A stretch of DNA of 25,796 bases from CALJGI01 sp047618115 (GCA_047618115.1 JBLHKV010000014.1:1-25796); one strand, 5' to 3'. Positions 7,893 to 16,578 are shown, counted from the first letter of the stretch. The notes: a model not told the origin generated them from the sequence alone. Made by a program: numbers and translations.

Positions 7893-9437
7893 CTACCAGG
7901 ACTGGGTCGACTTGAAGGCCTCCAGGATGGACTTGAATTGAGCCTCAATATCATCGCTATAGCTTCCACCAGCGACGATGCTGTCCATCAAGTCCCCGTG
8001 CTCCGCCTGTACATACGACAACAGCGCTGCTTCCATATCGCCTATCTTTGCTACATCAACGTCCTGCAGATAGCCTTTGTCGGCGGCGTAAATAACCAAT
8101 CCCATGTCTGCGATGCTACGTGGCGTGTATTGATTTTGCTTCATCAACTCTGTTACCCGCTCGCCGTGATCCAGTTGAGCCTTAGTGGCGTCGTCCAGGT
8201 CGGATGCAAACTGCGAAAAGGCTGCGAGCTCTCGATACTGCGCCAGCGCGGTACGAATCCCACCGGACAGTTTTTTCATAATTTTGGTCTGTGCCGCTCC
8301 ACCCACCCGAGACACCGAGATACCTGCATTCATAGCAGGACGAACACCACTATTAAACATATCGGTATCGAGAAAAATCTGGCCATCGGTAATAGAAATC
8401 ACGTTGGTTGGAACAAACGCAGAGACGTCTCCAGCCTGGGTTTCAATAACCGGCAGCGCGGTCAAAGACCCCGTCTTTCCCTTTACTTCGCCGTTAGTGA
8501 ACTTCTCGACGTAGGCGGCATTAACCCGTGACGCCCTTTCCAGCAGACGGCTGTGCAAATAAAATACATCTCCCGGGTAAGCTTCGCGGCCCGGTGGGCG
8601 GCGCAACAACAGTGAAATTTGACGATATGCCCAGGCCTGCTTGGTCAGATCATCGTAGATGATGAGTGCATCTTCGCCGCGATCCCGGTAGTACTCGCCC
8701 ATAGTACAACCCGCAAATGGGGCAAGATACTGCATAGCTGCTGGATCGGAGGCGTTGGCTGCTACCACGATGGTGTGACCCATCGCGCCGTGTTCTTCCA
8801 GCTTTCGAACAACCGCAGCAACAGAAGAAGCCTTTTGCCCGACCGCGACATAGACACACTTAATACCCGTGTCTTTCTGATTAATAATGGCATCGATGGC
8901 GATGGCGGTCTTACCCACCTGACGGTCGCCAATAATCAACTCGCGCTGACCCCGACCAATAGGCACCATTGCGTCGATCGCCTTCAAGCCGATTTGTACT
9001 GGCTGATCCACCGACTGACGCTCGATTACGCCCGGTGCAACTTTTTCTAATGCATCCGTCATTTTGGCATTGATCGGGCCCTTGCCGTCTATGGGCACTC
9101 CCAATGCATCAACGACCCGACCCAGTAGTTCTGGCCCCACGGGAACCTCAAGAATCCGACCTGTACATTTACAGGACTGCCCCTCTGCCAAGTTCAGGTA
9201 GTCGCCGAGAACAATCGCGCCGACAGAATCGCGCTCAAGGTTCAGGGCCATTCCGTATACACCGCCCTCAAACTCGATCATTTCGCCGTACATCACCTCG
9301 GCCAAACCGTGGATACGAATGACGCCATCCGTGACGGAAACGATGGTCCCTTCATTTTTGGCTTCAGTGGTGACATCTAGCTGCGAGATACGCTGCTTGA
9401 TGATCTCGCTTATCTCAGATGGATTTAGTTGCTGCAT
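7893..9437 (-). CDS. atpA: F1Fo ATP synthase alpha subunit
   Basis: Non-catalytic nucleotide-binding subunit alternating with beta in the F1 hexamer. It has 514 residues against 513 in E. coli. The N-terminal MQQLNPSEISEIIKQRI helix contacts delta. The P-loop GDRQVGKT is at 170-177, followed by LIIYDDLTKQAWAYRQISLLLRRPPGREAYPGD and SVSRVGGAAQT, whose Arg377 corresponds to the arginine finger reaching the beta active site. The ATG is preceded by GAGGAACTGAAC. It starts 16 bp after the atpH stop. Confidence 0.98.
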   Translation of the reverse strand: MQQLNPSEISEIIKQRISQLDVTTEAKNEGTIVSVTDGVIRIHGLAEVMYGEMIEFEGGVYGMALNLERDSVGAIVLGDYLNLAEGQSCKCTGRILEVPVGPELLGRVVDALGVPIDGKGPINAKMTDALEKVAPGVIERQSVDQPVQIGLKAIDAMVPIGRGQRELIIGDRQVGKTAIAIDAIINQKDTGIKCVYVAVGQKASSVAAVVRKLEEHGAMGHTIVVAANASDPAAMQYLAPFAGCTMGEYYRDRGEDALIIYDDLTKQAWAYRQISLLLRRPPGREAYPGDVFYLHSRLLERASRVNAAYVEKFTNGEVKGKTGSLTALPVIETQAGDVSAFVPTNVISITDGQIFLDTDMFNSGVRPAMNAGISVSRVGGAAQTKIMKKLSGGIRTALAQYRELAAFSQFASDLDDATKAQLDHGERVTELMKQNQYTPRSIADMGLVIYAADKGYLQDVDVAKIGDMEAALLSYVQAEHGDLMDSIVAGGSYSDDIEAQFKSILEAFKSTQSW

Positions 9438-9453
9438 GTTCAGTTCCTCAATA

Positions 9454-9990
9454 CTAGGAATTCATGGCTTCGGCCAGCTTGTTCAGCCGACCGCGCACGG
9501 AGCCGTCGATAACAGTATCGCCGGCCCTAATCAAGACGCCGCCAATAAGTGAGGCGTCCAGAGTTGTGGAGACGTTAACACTGCGATTCAGCTTGACTGC
9601 CAGTGCGTCGGAAAGTTTTTGTTGCGTCGCTTCGCCCAACTCATAGGGTGAAACCACTTCTATATCTACGCTTCGCTCCTGGTTTGCTTTGAACTGCTCA
9701 AACAAAGACGAAATTTCTGGCAAGAGCGCCAGTCGTTTATTTTCGGCAATAACAGACACAAAGTTCTGTACCTCGACGCCCAGGCTGTCGCCCGCGACAC
9801 TTACCACCGTGGCTGCTAGCTGCTCGGCAGTATAAGCCGGGGAGTCTAACACCTTGGCAACAGTGGCATCACTGACGATCGCCGAGGCAACGTCCAGTTG
9901 AGTCGACCATTCCATAAGCTGGCCATTAGCCAGAGCAAACTGGAATGCGGCCTTTGCATAGGGTCTCGCCAAGGTGCTTAATTCAGCCAT
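9454..9990 (-). CDS. atpH: F1Fo ATP synthase delta subunit
   Basis: Peripheral-stalk subunit linking the top of F1 to the b subunits. It has 178 residues against 177 in E. coli. The N-terminal helical bundle begins ELSTLARPYAKAAFQFAL, a typical delta start. The C-terminal part contains the conserved SLIGGVLIRAGDTVIDGSVRGRLNKLAEAM. It starts 11 bp after atpF and is followed 16 bp later by atpA. The ribosome-binding site is weak (AAGAGACC), so translation may depend on coupling with atpF. Confidence 0.96.
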   Translation of the reverse strand: MAELSTLARPYAKAAFQFALANGQLMEWSTQLDVASAIVSDATVAKVLDSPAYTAEQLAATVVSVAGDSLGVEVQNFVSVIAENKRLALLPEISSLFEQFKANQERSVDIEVVSPYELGEATQQKLSDALAVKLNRSVNVSTTLDASLIGGVLIRAGDTVIDGSVRGRLNKLAEAMNS

Positions 9991-10001
9991 AATCTGGTCT
10001 C

Positions 10002-10472
10002 TTAAAGCTCGGCAGCCAACTGATCGACCATGTCGCCATGAACACCAGAATCGATTTCAGCCGCGAGTATTTTCTCAGCGCCTGCCACAGCCAAAGCCGC
10101 AACCTGCGTTCTCAATTGCTCGCGCGCCCGGTTGACGTCTTGCGCCAACTCGGCCTCGGCCGTAACTTTGACTCGGTCAGCTTCAACCTTCGCCTGCTCC
10201 TTAGCCTCTTCGACAATCTGACTGCCACGCTTGTTGGCTGCGTCGATGATGGCGGCCGCTTCAGTCTTGGCCTCCTTCATGCGCTCCACTGCCTTCTCCT
10301 GAGCCAACTCCAGATCGTGCCCGGCACGATCTGCCGCGGCTAAACCATCGGCAATTTTTTCTGCACGCTCTTGCATCGCCGCAATAATCGGTGGCCATAC
10401 ATACTTCATGCAGAACAACACGAACACGATGAATGCAATCATCTGTCCGATCAGCGTAAGGTTGATATTCAC
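10002..10472 (-). CDS. atpF: F1Fo ATP synthase b subunit
   Basis: Membrane-anchored peripheral-stalk subunit, 156 residues as in E. coli. One N-terminal transmembrane helix (about residues 5-24) contains LIGQMIAFIVFVLFCMKYVWPPI. A long Ala/Glu/Lys-rich amphipathic helix follows and forms the right-handed coiled coil of the b dimer, ending at the delta-binding region. The start is a GTG at 10470-10472, supported by GAGGAG just upstream and by alignment with the standard MNxN opening. It follows atpE after 74 bp that include a strong hairpin. Confidence 0.97.
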   Translation of the reverse strand: MNINLTLIGQMIAFIVFVLFCMKYVWPPIIAAMQERAEKIADGLAAADRAGHDLELAQEKAVERMKEAKTEAAAIIDAANKRGSQIVEEAKEQAKVEADRVKVTAEAELAQDVNRAREQLRTQVAALAVAGAEKILAAEIDSGVHGDMVDQLAAEL

Positions 10473-10504
10473 GCCTCGCTCCTCACAGAAACTCTGCTAT
10501 CGAT

Positions 10505-10524
10505 GGGGTGGTACTAGCCACCCC
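10505..10524 (-). other. Intercistronic hairpin between atpE and atpF
   Basis: GGGGTGG (10505-10511) and CCACCCC (10518-10524) form a perfect 7-bp GC-rich stem with a 6-base loop. It starts 22 nt past the atpE stop and 32 nt before the atpF start on the transcribed minus strand. No T-run follows, so it is unlikely to be a full intrinsic terminator. It could protect the 3' end of an atpE-containing mRNA or set a processing or attenuation point, which would suit the need for many c subunits per complex. That function is inference. Confidence 0.65.
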
Positions 10525-10546
10525 GGGTAACAACAATCGCTTTTGC

Positions 10547-10774
10547 TTAGCCGGCGACAACGAAAATCAGGTACATCGCGATGCCCACCCCGATGATGGG
10601 AATAGCGTCTACCAGGCCAGCACCAAGAAAAAAGGTCACCTGCAATTGAGGCGCCAACTCTGGCTGCCGAGCAGACCCTTCTATCAGCTTACCGCCGAGG
10701 ATACCCACGCCAATAGCGGCTCCAAGACCACCCAGCCCCATCATTATGGCGGCAGCAACGTAAATTAATTCCAT
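10547..10774 (-). CDS. atpE: F1Fo ATP synthase c subunit (proteolipid)
   Basis: Membrane-rotor ring subunit, a 75-residue two-helix hairpin. Helix 1 (about 4-28) has the small-residue packing motif GLGAAIGVGILGG. The polar loop is ARQPEL (35-40). Helix 2 (about 46-73) carries the ion-binding carboxylate Asp56 in GLVDAIPIIGVG. Aspartate with no visible Na+-coordination set suggests proton coupling. The start has a good TAGGAGACAAAC site and a U-rich leader, similar in style to the E. coli atpE translation enhancer. A strong hairpin follows 22 nt after the stop. Confidence 0.97.
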   Translation of the reverse strand: MELIYVAAAIMMGLGGLGAAIGVGILGGKLIEGSARQPELAPQLQVTFFLGAGLVDAIPIIGVGIAMYLIFVVAG

Positions 10775-10815
10775 GTTTGTCTCCTAGATTTATACAACAT
10801 CAGTTAAGTAAAAAA

Positions 10816-11694
10816 TTAATGGTCCTGGTGAGCCATGCTCAGATAAACGATAGTCAAGACCATGAATATGAATGCCTGCAACGTGATTACCAAAATGTGG
10901 AAGATAGACCACGCCAGCTGTAATGGGGCGGCAAGAAAACCCCAGGCAATACCACCACTATATAAAGCGGCAATAAGAATAAAGATCATTTCGCCCGCAT
11001 ACATGTTGCCGAAGAGTCGCAGGCCAAGAGAAAACGGTTTGGCCAGCAATCCAACCACTTCCATAAATAGGTTGATGGGAATGAAGGCAGGGTGATTAAA
11101 CGGATTCATGGTCAGCTCTCTAATGAACCCGACCTGTTTGACCTTGATAGAGTAATAAAGCATCAGAATGAACACACCTAACGCCATACCCATGGTGATA
11201 TTAACGTCGGTCGATGGCACAATTTTCTGAAAGTGCACGCCAAACTTCATGAGCACCCACGGGATAATATCTACCGGAATCAAATCCATTAGATTCATCA
11301 GCCACACCCACACTAAGATAGTGAGCGCCAGAGGAGCCACTAACGCATTACGACCATGAAACGTGTCTTTGACCGTTTTGTCGACAAACTCGACGATCAT
11401 CTCGATAAAATTGAGGGCGCCGCTGGGCACGCCGCTGGTAGCTTTCATCGCCGCTCGGTGAAAGAGCCAACAAAAAACTATTCCCAGGCCAACCGACCAA
11501 ACCATACTATCTACGTGAATCGCCATAAAGCCCATAGCCGATGTTTCAGCACCGCTATGCGCCATTGTCCAGACGCCGCCATCACTCACTACAGACCCGT
11601 CTACCCGCACATACCCAGCCGGCAGCTTCCCATACGCCAGGTTGGTAAGGTGGTGAATAATGTATTCCGAGACTGTCTGACCTTCAGCTGCCAT
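10816..11694 (-). CDS. atpB: F1Fo ATP synthase a subunit
   Basis: Membrane stator subunit that forms the two proton half-channels beside the c ring. It has 292 residues against 271 in E. coli, with the extra length mainly in the N-terminal region. Conserved segments are LNFIEMIVEFVDKTVKD, APLALTILVWVWLMNLMDLIPVD, and LGLRLFGNMYAGEMIF, where Arg226 matches the essential stator arginine and Glu235 the channel glutamate. The C-terminal ITLQAFIFMVLTIVYLSMAH is typical. The gene overlaps the atpI end by 11 bp, so the two are probably translationally coupled, and atpE follows after 41 bp. Confidence 0.98.
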   Translation of the reverse strand: MAAEGQTVSEYIIHHLTNLAYGKLPAGYVRVDGSVVSDGGVWTMAHSGAETSAMGFMAIHVDSMVWSVGLGIVFCWLFHRAAMKATSGVPSGALNFIEMIVEFVDKTVKDTFHGRNALVAPLALTILVWVWLMNLMDLIPVDIIPWVLMKFGVHFQKIVPSTDVNITMGMALGVFILMLYYSIKVKQVGFIRELTMNPFNHPAFIPINLFMEVVGLLAKPFSLGLRLFGNMYAGEMIFILIAALYSGGIAWGFLAAPLQLAWSIFHILVITLQAFIFMVLTIVYLSMAHQDH

Positions 11695-12130
11695 GTGTAG
11701 ACTCTACTTTTATCCCCGGGAGTGGTCTTAGCAACAACCACGTTCCAACATACTGCAAAACCCAAAAAAACATAAAACCCATTAGTACCGCTTCGTGACG
11801 CAACGGCTCAACCCATGCAAATATGAGTGCGAAACCTGCCGCACTCAGTGCAAACTTGCCAACTTCACCAACATAGCTGGATCGCGCTACGTTAGCGGCA
11901 GAGCTCGCCCCAGCATACCGAAATACCTTCACCGCAAAAAACACCTGCGGCAACACAGCAACTGCCCCACCGAGAAACACCGAATAGGAAAGAACTGGAC
12001 TCACGAATATCAACCCGGAGGATATCAGTACCAGTGCTACGATCGGGCCCAGTGCGATTTTTACTATCGAGGGTCTCCCAATAGCCGCTCCCGCGCCCCG
12101 CTTCTCCCGACCACTACTCACGGAGAACAA
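11684..12130 (-). CDS. atpI: ATP synthase accessory protein AtpI
   Basis: Small membrane protein that heads the atp operon and is linked in other bacteria to c-ring assembly or Mg2+ supply; it is not part of the final enzyme. It has 148 residues. Four hydrophobic segments are visible at about 25-44, 48-69, 91-108 and 113-134, after a basic N-terminus. The start is a TTG at 12128-12130, chosen because a clear GGAGG (complement at 12139-12143) lies 8 nt upstream. A GTG three codons later would sit too far from that site. The final 11 bp overlap atpB. Confidence 0.85.
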   Translation of the reverse strand: MFSVSSGREKRGAGAAIGRPSIVKIALGPIVALVLISSGLIFVSPVLSYSVFLGGAVAVLPQVFFAVKVFRYAGASSAANVARSSYVGEVGKFALSAAGFALIFAWVEPLRHEAVLMGFMFFWVLQYVGTWLLLRPLPGIKVESTHGS

Positions 12131-12185
12131 GCCACTCGCCTCCGGCGATCATGGCGAGCTTTGCCACTATATCCCCGAACACAAG

Positions 12186-12221
12186 CGCGCGCATTATATG
12201 GAAAAAGCCCTCGTGGTTCAA
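12186..12221 (-). promoter_or_regulatory. Sigma-70-like promoter of the atp operon
   Basis: On the minus strand, -35 TTGAAC (12216-12221) and a perfect -10 TATAAT (12193-12198) are separated by 17 bp. Predicted transcription starts near 12186, giving a leader of about 55 nt before the TTG of atpI. It lies in the 138-bp gap between parB and atpI, so the atp operon need not depend on parAB transcription. I see no convincing terminator after parB in the same gap. Confidence 0.7.
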
Positions 12222-12268
12222 CCGCGAAAAACAACGGCTCGAACTAACCGGCAGCAATCGAACTGCTT

Positions 12269-13135
12269 TCAGGAAATATGGCTGAGAATACCATCGAGCT
12301 CATTCAGCGAATTGTATTTCACAACCAGCCGTCCCTTGCCCCGGGCATTCGCCTGGATTAGCACTTCGGCACCCAGCGCCTCGGCCAGCTTTTGTTCAAG
12401 TTGCCGCACGTCGGCACTGCGTTGCTCGTTTTTAGCGGGCTTGCTTTCGTTCTGTAATGAACGCACCATCGCCTCGGTCTGCCTGACTGAAAGACCTTTC
12501 GCGACCACCATTTTTGCCGCACTAACTTGCGCATCTGCCTCCAGGCCCAACAGCGCTTTGGCGTGCCCCATTTCCAAATCACCGTGCTCCAGGCAAGTTT
12601 GTACCTCCTCACGCAAGCTCATCAGACGCAGTAGATTGGCGATTGTAGGGCGCGATTTACCCACCGCATCAGCTACCTGTTGTTGGGTAAGTTCAAATTC
12701 CAATTGCAAACGCTGCAGCGCCCTGGCCTCCTCAATGGGGTTTAGATCTTCCCGCTGAATGTTTTCTATGAGTGCCATTGCGATGGCCGCCTCATCTCCA
12801 ACATCTTTGATAATAACGGGAATGCTATCCAATCCCGCTTGCTGAGTAGCGCGCCAACGCCGCTCTCCAGCAATAATTTCATAACGTTGATCGCCAATCG
12901 ACCGCACCACGATTGGTTGCATCACGCCCTGTTGACGTATGGACTGGGCGAGCTCCGCCAAGGACTCTGGATCCATGTCGCGACGGGGCTGGTATTTTCC
13001 TCGCTGGATGAGATCTACTGGTAGTTCCCGCAGATGATTATTTGCAGTTGTAGCGACCGCTGCTGTCGTCGATGGTGTCAAGTTGCCCAACAGCGAGTCC
13101 AGTCCTCGCCCAAGGCCTTTCTTTCTGGCCGCCAT
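12269..13135 (-). CDS. parB: Chromosome partitioning protein ParB
   Basis: CTP-dependent DNA clamp that loads at parS and spreads, organising the origin region for segregation. It has 288 residues. The N-terminal basic MAARKKGLGRGLDSLLG segment contacts ParA. The CTP-binding motifs are GERRWRA (90-96) and ENIQRED (124-130). A helix-turn-helix at about 150-170 (TQQQVADAVGKSRPTIANLLRL) recognises parS. The C-terminal segment, with KGRLVVKYNSLNELDGIL, is the dimerisation domain. The ATG is preceded by AAAGGAG and begins 3 bp after the parA stop. Its likely targets in this window are the two parS sites in recF. Confidence 0.97.
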   Translation of the reverse strand: MAARKKGLGRGLDSLLGNLTPSTTAAVATTANNHLRELPVDLIQRGKYQPRRDMDPESLAELAQSIRQQGVMQPIVVRSIGDQRYEIIAGERRWRATQQAGLDSIPVIIKDVGDEAAIAMALIENIQREDLNPIEEARALQRLQLEFELTQQQVADAVGKSRPTIANLLRLMSLREEVQTCLEHGDLEMGHAKALLGLEADAQVSAAKMVVAKGLSVRQTEAMVRSLQNESKPAKNEQRSADVRQLEQKLAEALGAEVLIQANARGKGRLVVKYNSLNELDGILSHIS

Positions 13136-13138
13136 GAT

Positions 13139-13963
13139 CTAAACACTCCTTTGATTATTAGGGTCAGCTGCCGCAAGACTATTGGCCTGTAATTCTTCGG
13201 CATCGAGACGTCGCAATAGCTCACCGGCCAGCGCGAAATAGGCCTTGGCGCCTGTCGAGTGCCGGTCGTGAACCATCACCGGAACGCCATAGCTGGGAGC
13301 TTCCGCGAGACGCACATTTCTCGGTATGGCGGTTCGATAGAGCTTGTCGCCAAAATGTTTTTTTAGCTGTGCGGTTACTTCATTGGTCAGAGTGTTCCTT
13401 GGGTCGTACATGGTTCGCACCAAACCCTCTACCTCGAGACCAGCATTTACGGTCGCGGCCACCTGGTGCACCGTATCCATCAACGCCGATAAACCCTCCA
13501 GTGCGTAATACTCACATTGCATAGGGATCAACACTTTGTGCGCCGCAACTAAGCCATTTAGCGTCAGCATGTTCAGAGAGGGTGGACAGTCAATAAGAAC
13601 AAATTCATATTCTCCTGGCACTCTGGCCAGCGCAAACTCGAGGCGTCTTTCTCGCTGGGGTATTTGCAATAATTCCACTTCTGCCGCCGTGAGCTCTGAA
13701 TTGGCCGGCAGCACATCAAAACCCCCTTCCTTCGAACGTTGCCGCACTTCGCCGATGCTTTTGTCACCCACCAGCACATCGTAAGCACTTAACTCAAGAT
13801 CATTTTTTTCAACGCCGCTTCCCATCGTGGCGTTTCCCTGCGGATCCAGATCTACCAGTAAAACGCGTTTTTTTGTCGCTGCAAGGGAAGCCGCCAGATT
13901 GACACAGGTGGTGGTTTTACCCACACCTCCTTTCTGGTTGGCAATGGCCAAAATTCTCGTCAA
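13139..13963 (-). CDS. parA: Chromosome partitioning ATPase ParA
   Basis: Deviant Walker-type ATPase that binds the nucleoid and moves ParB-parS complexes. It has 274 residues. The deviant P-loop QKGGVGKTT is at 10-18 with signature Lys11. The switch-I-like DLDPQGNAT follows at 38-45, then Walker-B-like FVLIDCPPSLN. No N-terminal HTH is present, so this is a chromosomal (Soj-type) ParA rather than a plasmid type Ia protein. The start is a TTG at 13961-13963 that overlaps the rsmG stop (TTGA). A perfect AAAGGAGG (complement at 13969-13976) lies 5 nt upstream, which decides the start. Confidence 0.97.
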   Translation of the reverse strand: MTRILAIANQKGGVGKTTTCVNLAASLAATKKRVLLVDLDPQGNATMGSGVEKNDLELSAYDVLVGDKSIGEVRQRSKEGGFDVLPANSELTAAEVELLQIPQRERRLEFALARVPGEYEFVLIDCPPSLNMLTLNGLVAAHKVLIPMQCEYYALEGLSALMDTVHQVAATVNAGLEVEGLVRTMYDPRNTLTNEVTAQLKKHFGDKLYRTAIPRNVRLAEAPSYGVPVMVHDRHSTGAKAYFALAGELLRRLDAEELQANSLAAADPNNQRSV

Positions 13964-14622
13964 ACCAGCCTCCTTTGCCGCTTCGGTCTGTAAGTGTCGT
14001 CTATCGTTGCAACCACGAGATGTCTGGCTTCATCGATACCAGGAATGCTCAACTGATGCACCGTAGTCACGTGAATACCCGCATCGAGATCGTCGATTTC
14101 TGCGCTTGGGTACAACCCCTTCATGGCGTAAAAACACCCGTCCTGCGAGCAGAGATGATGTGTGTTTTCGATCATTTCCAACAGATTTGCAAAAGCGCGG
14201 GAGAGTACACCATCATAGCCCAGCGCTGGTTTATATGTCTCAGCTCGACTCGCGATAACCTCGATGTTATCCAGTCCCAACTCTGAACAAACTTGTATGA
14301 GGAACCGGGTTTTCTTGCCATTGCTATCCAGTAGGTCAATTTTATGGTCGGGGCGGAGTATCGCCAGGGGAACCCCGGGTAAGCCAGCACCAGTACCAAC
14401 ATCAATAAATCGACCGCCTTTCAGAAAAGGTACAATCGCCAAACTATCGAGCAAATGACGATCGATTATGTCTTCCTCTCGCTTGATGGCGGTCAGATTA
14501 TAGGCTTTACTCCACTTTATAAGGAGTGTCACGTAGGCCAGCAGTTTATCTTGCTGTTCTGTAGTCAATTCGAGGCCTAGTGTCTCCTGCCCCCGCATCA
14601 GGCGGTCATGTATATCTTTCAT
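13960..14622 (-). CDS. rsmG: 16S rRNA (guanine-527-N7) methyltransferase
   Basis: SAM-dependent methyltransferase that makes m7G527 in 16S rRNA; loss of the modification in other bacteria gives low-level streptomycin resistance. It has 220 residues, against 207 in E. coli. The Rossmann SAM site is FIDVGTGAGLPGVPLAI at 72-88, preceded by the typical KWSKAYNLTAIKREEDIIDRHLLDSL and followed by DSNGKKTRFL and SRAFA (141-145). It starts 8 bp after mnmG and shares 3 bp with parA, in the usual mnmG-rsmG-parA-parB order. Confidence 0.96.
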   Translation of the reverse strand: MKDIHDRLMRGQETLGLELTTEQQDKLLAYVTLLIKWSKAYNLTAIKREEDIIDRHLLDSLAIVPFLKGGRFIDVGTGAGLPGVPLAILRPDHKIDLLDSNGKKTRFLIQVCSELGLDNIEVIASRAETYKPALGYDGVLSRAFANLLEMIENTHHLCSQDGCFYAMKGLYPSAEIDDLDAGIHVTTVHQLSIPGIDEARHLVVATIDDTYRPKRQRRLV

Positions 14623-14630
14623 TATGGCAG

Positions 14631-16517
14631 TCAGGCTGTCTTTCGAACTAACTGGCCGCTTCTCTTGAGGTGGACGAGCAATAGTGAAACGGCTGCCGGC
14701 GTGACGCCTTGTATTCGCGCCGCTCTCGCCAACGTCTCTGGCCGATGTGCAATGAGTTTCTGTCTAACTTCATTGGACAGCCCGTCCACATTATCAAAAT
14801 CTAAACTCTCTGGAAGGCGCATGTTTTCGTGCCGCTTTAGACGGTCAATTTCATCCTTCTGGCGATCTATATAGCCGGCATATCGAGCTTGAATTTCTAT
14901 TTGTTGTGCTACCTCTTCATCCTCAACTGCACACCCTTTCAAACTGGCAACATCTGCATACCCAAGCTCGGGTCGCCGCAGTAGTTCCGCCAGGCTGTAT
15001 TCCCGGGTAAGCGTGTTATCTAACAGTTCTTCCAGGAGCTCGGCCTCAGGTGTAGACGGATGAATCCAGGTGGAGTCCAGGCGCAACTGCTCGCTGTTGA
15101 TAAGCTCTCGTTTACCTTCAAATCGACTCCACCGCTGATCGCTGACCAGACCGAGCTCTCTGCCAATCCTGGTTAATCGCAAGTCGGCATTATCTTCACG
15201 CAGTAGTAGCCGATACTCAGCTCTGGAAGTAAACATACGATAGGGTTCCAGCGTTCCCATGGAGATGAGGTCGTCAATGAGCACACCGATATAGGCTTCG
15301 TCTCTGCGCGGACACCAATAATCTTCACCCTCTACTGCACGCGCGGCATTGAGTCCAGCTATGAGTCCTTGTGCAGCGGCTTCTTCGTAGCCGGTAGTGC
15401 CGTTTATCTGGCCTGCAAAATAAAGGCCTTCGATAAACCGGGTTTCAAGCGAGTATTTTAAATCTCTCGGATCAAAAAAATCATACTCTATTGCATAACC
15501 TGGACGGACAATATGAGCATTTTCAAATCCTTCAATCGAGCGCACGAATTGCTGTTGAATATCGAAAGGCAAGCTCGTAGATATGCCATTAGGGTATAGC
15601 TCTGTGCTGCAGAGCCCCTCGGGTTCAACAAATATTTGATGGGATGACTTATCGGCGAAGCGATGAATTTTATCTTCCACAGAGGGGCAGTAGCGGGGCC
15701 CAGTACCCTCTATCACACCACTGTACATGGGTGAGCGATCCAATCCGGAGCGAATAATATCGTGGGTCCGCTCGTTGGTATGGGTTATCCAGCAACAGCG
15801 TTGCTCTGGGTGCTGGCTGCGTGAACCAAGAAACGACATCACGGGGCGGGGCTCATCTCCCCATTGTTCCGGCAAGCGGGTGAAATCCACACTAGTTGCG
15901 TCGATCCTGGGTGGGGTTCCTGTTTTTAGTCTATCGACTCTGATGGGTAATTCACGCAAACGTGCAGCCAACCTCACCGAGGATGGATCTCCCGCTCGAC
16001 CGCCGCTGTAATTCTCCAGGCCAATATGAATTTTGCCACCCAGGAAGGTTCCCACCGTGAGCACGACCGCATGTGCGAACAGAGACACCCCCATTTCAGT
16101 AACTACACCGCGAACCCTACCGTTTTCTACAATCAGGTCGTCCACAGCTTGCTGAAAAACTGAGAGATTTGGCTGTTTTTCAATAATAGATCGAATAGCT
16201 TTTTTATATAAATCTCGGTCAGCTTGTGCTCTGGTAGCTCGAACTGCCGGGCCCTTCCGGCTATTTAAAATACGGAATTGAATACCGGCTTGATCTGTGG
16301 CTACACCCATAGCTCCGCCAAGAGCATCAATTTCTTTTACGAGGTGACTCTTGCCGATACCGCCGATAGCTGGATTACAGCTCATTTGACCGAGCGTATC
16401 TACGTTGTGGGTAACCAATAATGTTTTCTTGCCCATTCTAGCGGCTGCCAGGCACGCTTCGGTTCCAGCGTGGCCGCCGCCAATTACAATGACATCATAG
16501 GTTACTGCAGCGGACAT
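14631..16517 (-). CDS. mnmG: tRNA uridine-34 5-carboxymethylaminomethyl modification enzyme MnmG (GidA)
   Basis: FAD enzyme that, with MnmE, modifies the wobble uridine of several tRNAs. It has 628 residues from this start, against 629 in E. coli. The FAD-binding loop VIVIGGGHAGTEAC lies about 10 residues in. Other family hallmarks are NPAIGGIGKSHLVKEIDALGG, RILNSRKGPAVRATRAQ, FAGQINGTTGYEEAAAQG, and the C-terminal GVTPAAVSLLLVHLK. An in-frame GTG at 16572-16574 would add 19 residues, but those have no family counterpart and a TATAAT (16550-16555) lies inside them. The ATG at 16515-16517 is therefore preferred, although its Shine-Dalgarno is weak. Confidence 0.95.
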   Translation of the reverse strand: MSAAVTYDVIVIGGGHAGTEACLAAARMGKKTLLVTHNVDTLGQMSCNPAIGGIGKSHLVKEIDALGGAMGVATDQAGIQFRILNSRKGPAVRATRAQADRDLYKKAIRSIIEKQPNLSVFQQAVDDLIVENGRVRGVVTEMGVSLFAHAVVLTVGTFLGGKIHIGLENYSGGRAGDPSSVRLAARLRELPIRVDRLKTGTPPRIDATSVDFTRLPEQWGDEPRPVMSFLGSRSQHPEQRCCWITHTNERTHDIIRSGLDRSPMYSGVIEGTGPRYCPSVEDKIHRFADKSSHQIFVEPEGLCSTELYPNGISTSLPFDIQQQFVRSIEGFENAHIVRPGYAIEYDFFDPRDLKYSLETRFIEGLYFAGQINGTTGYEEAAAQGLIAGLNAARAVEGEDYWCPRRDEAYIGVLIDDLISMGTLEPYRMFTSRAEYRLLLREDNADLRLTRIGRELGLVSDQRWSRFEGKRELINSEQLRLDSTWIHPSTPEAELLEELLDNTLTREYSLAELLRRPELGYADVASLKGCAVEDEEVAQQIEIQARYAGYIDRQKDEIDRLKRHENMRLPESLDFDNVDGLSNEVRQKLIAHRPETLARAARIQGVTPAAVSLLLVHLKRSGQLVRKTA

Positions 16518-16542
16518 AAACTTGGCACCGACCAGATAGGGG

Positions 16543-16578
16543 GCTGAATTATACGGCTTCGTGTCGCCACACACAAAA
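16543..16578 (-). promoter_or_regulatory. Probable mnmG promoter
   Basis: On the minus strand a perfect -10 TATAAT (16550-16555) is preceded at 17 bp by TTGTGT (16573-16578), which matches the first three bases of the -35 consensus. Predicted initiation near 16543 gives a leader of about 26 nt before the ATG at 16517. It would drive mnmG-rsmG-parA-parB, placing the segregation genes next to an origin-like region. Confidence 0.55.

Noticed and set aside
7938..8531. 197-codon plus-strand open frame opposite atpA
   Set aside because: Shadow of the atpA reading frame; no ribosome-binding site or domain, and the conserved atpA protein fully explains the sequence.
14068..14077. CACGTG-containing site in rsmG that might be parS
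   Set aside because: Only the central TCACGTGA matches; the outer bases of the 16-mer do not.
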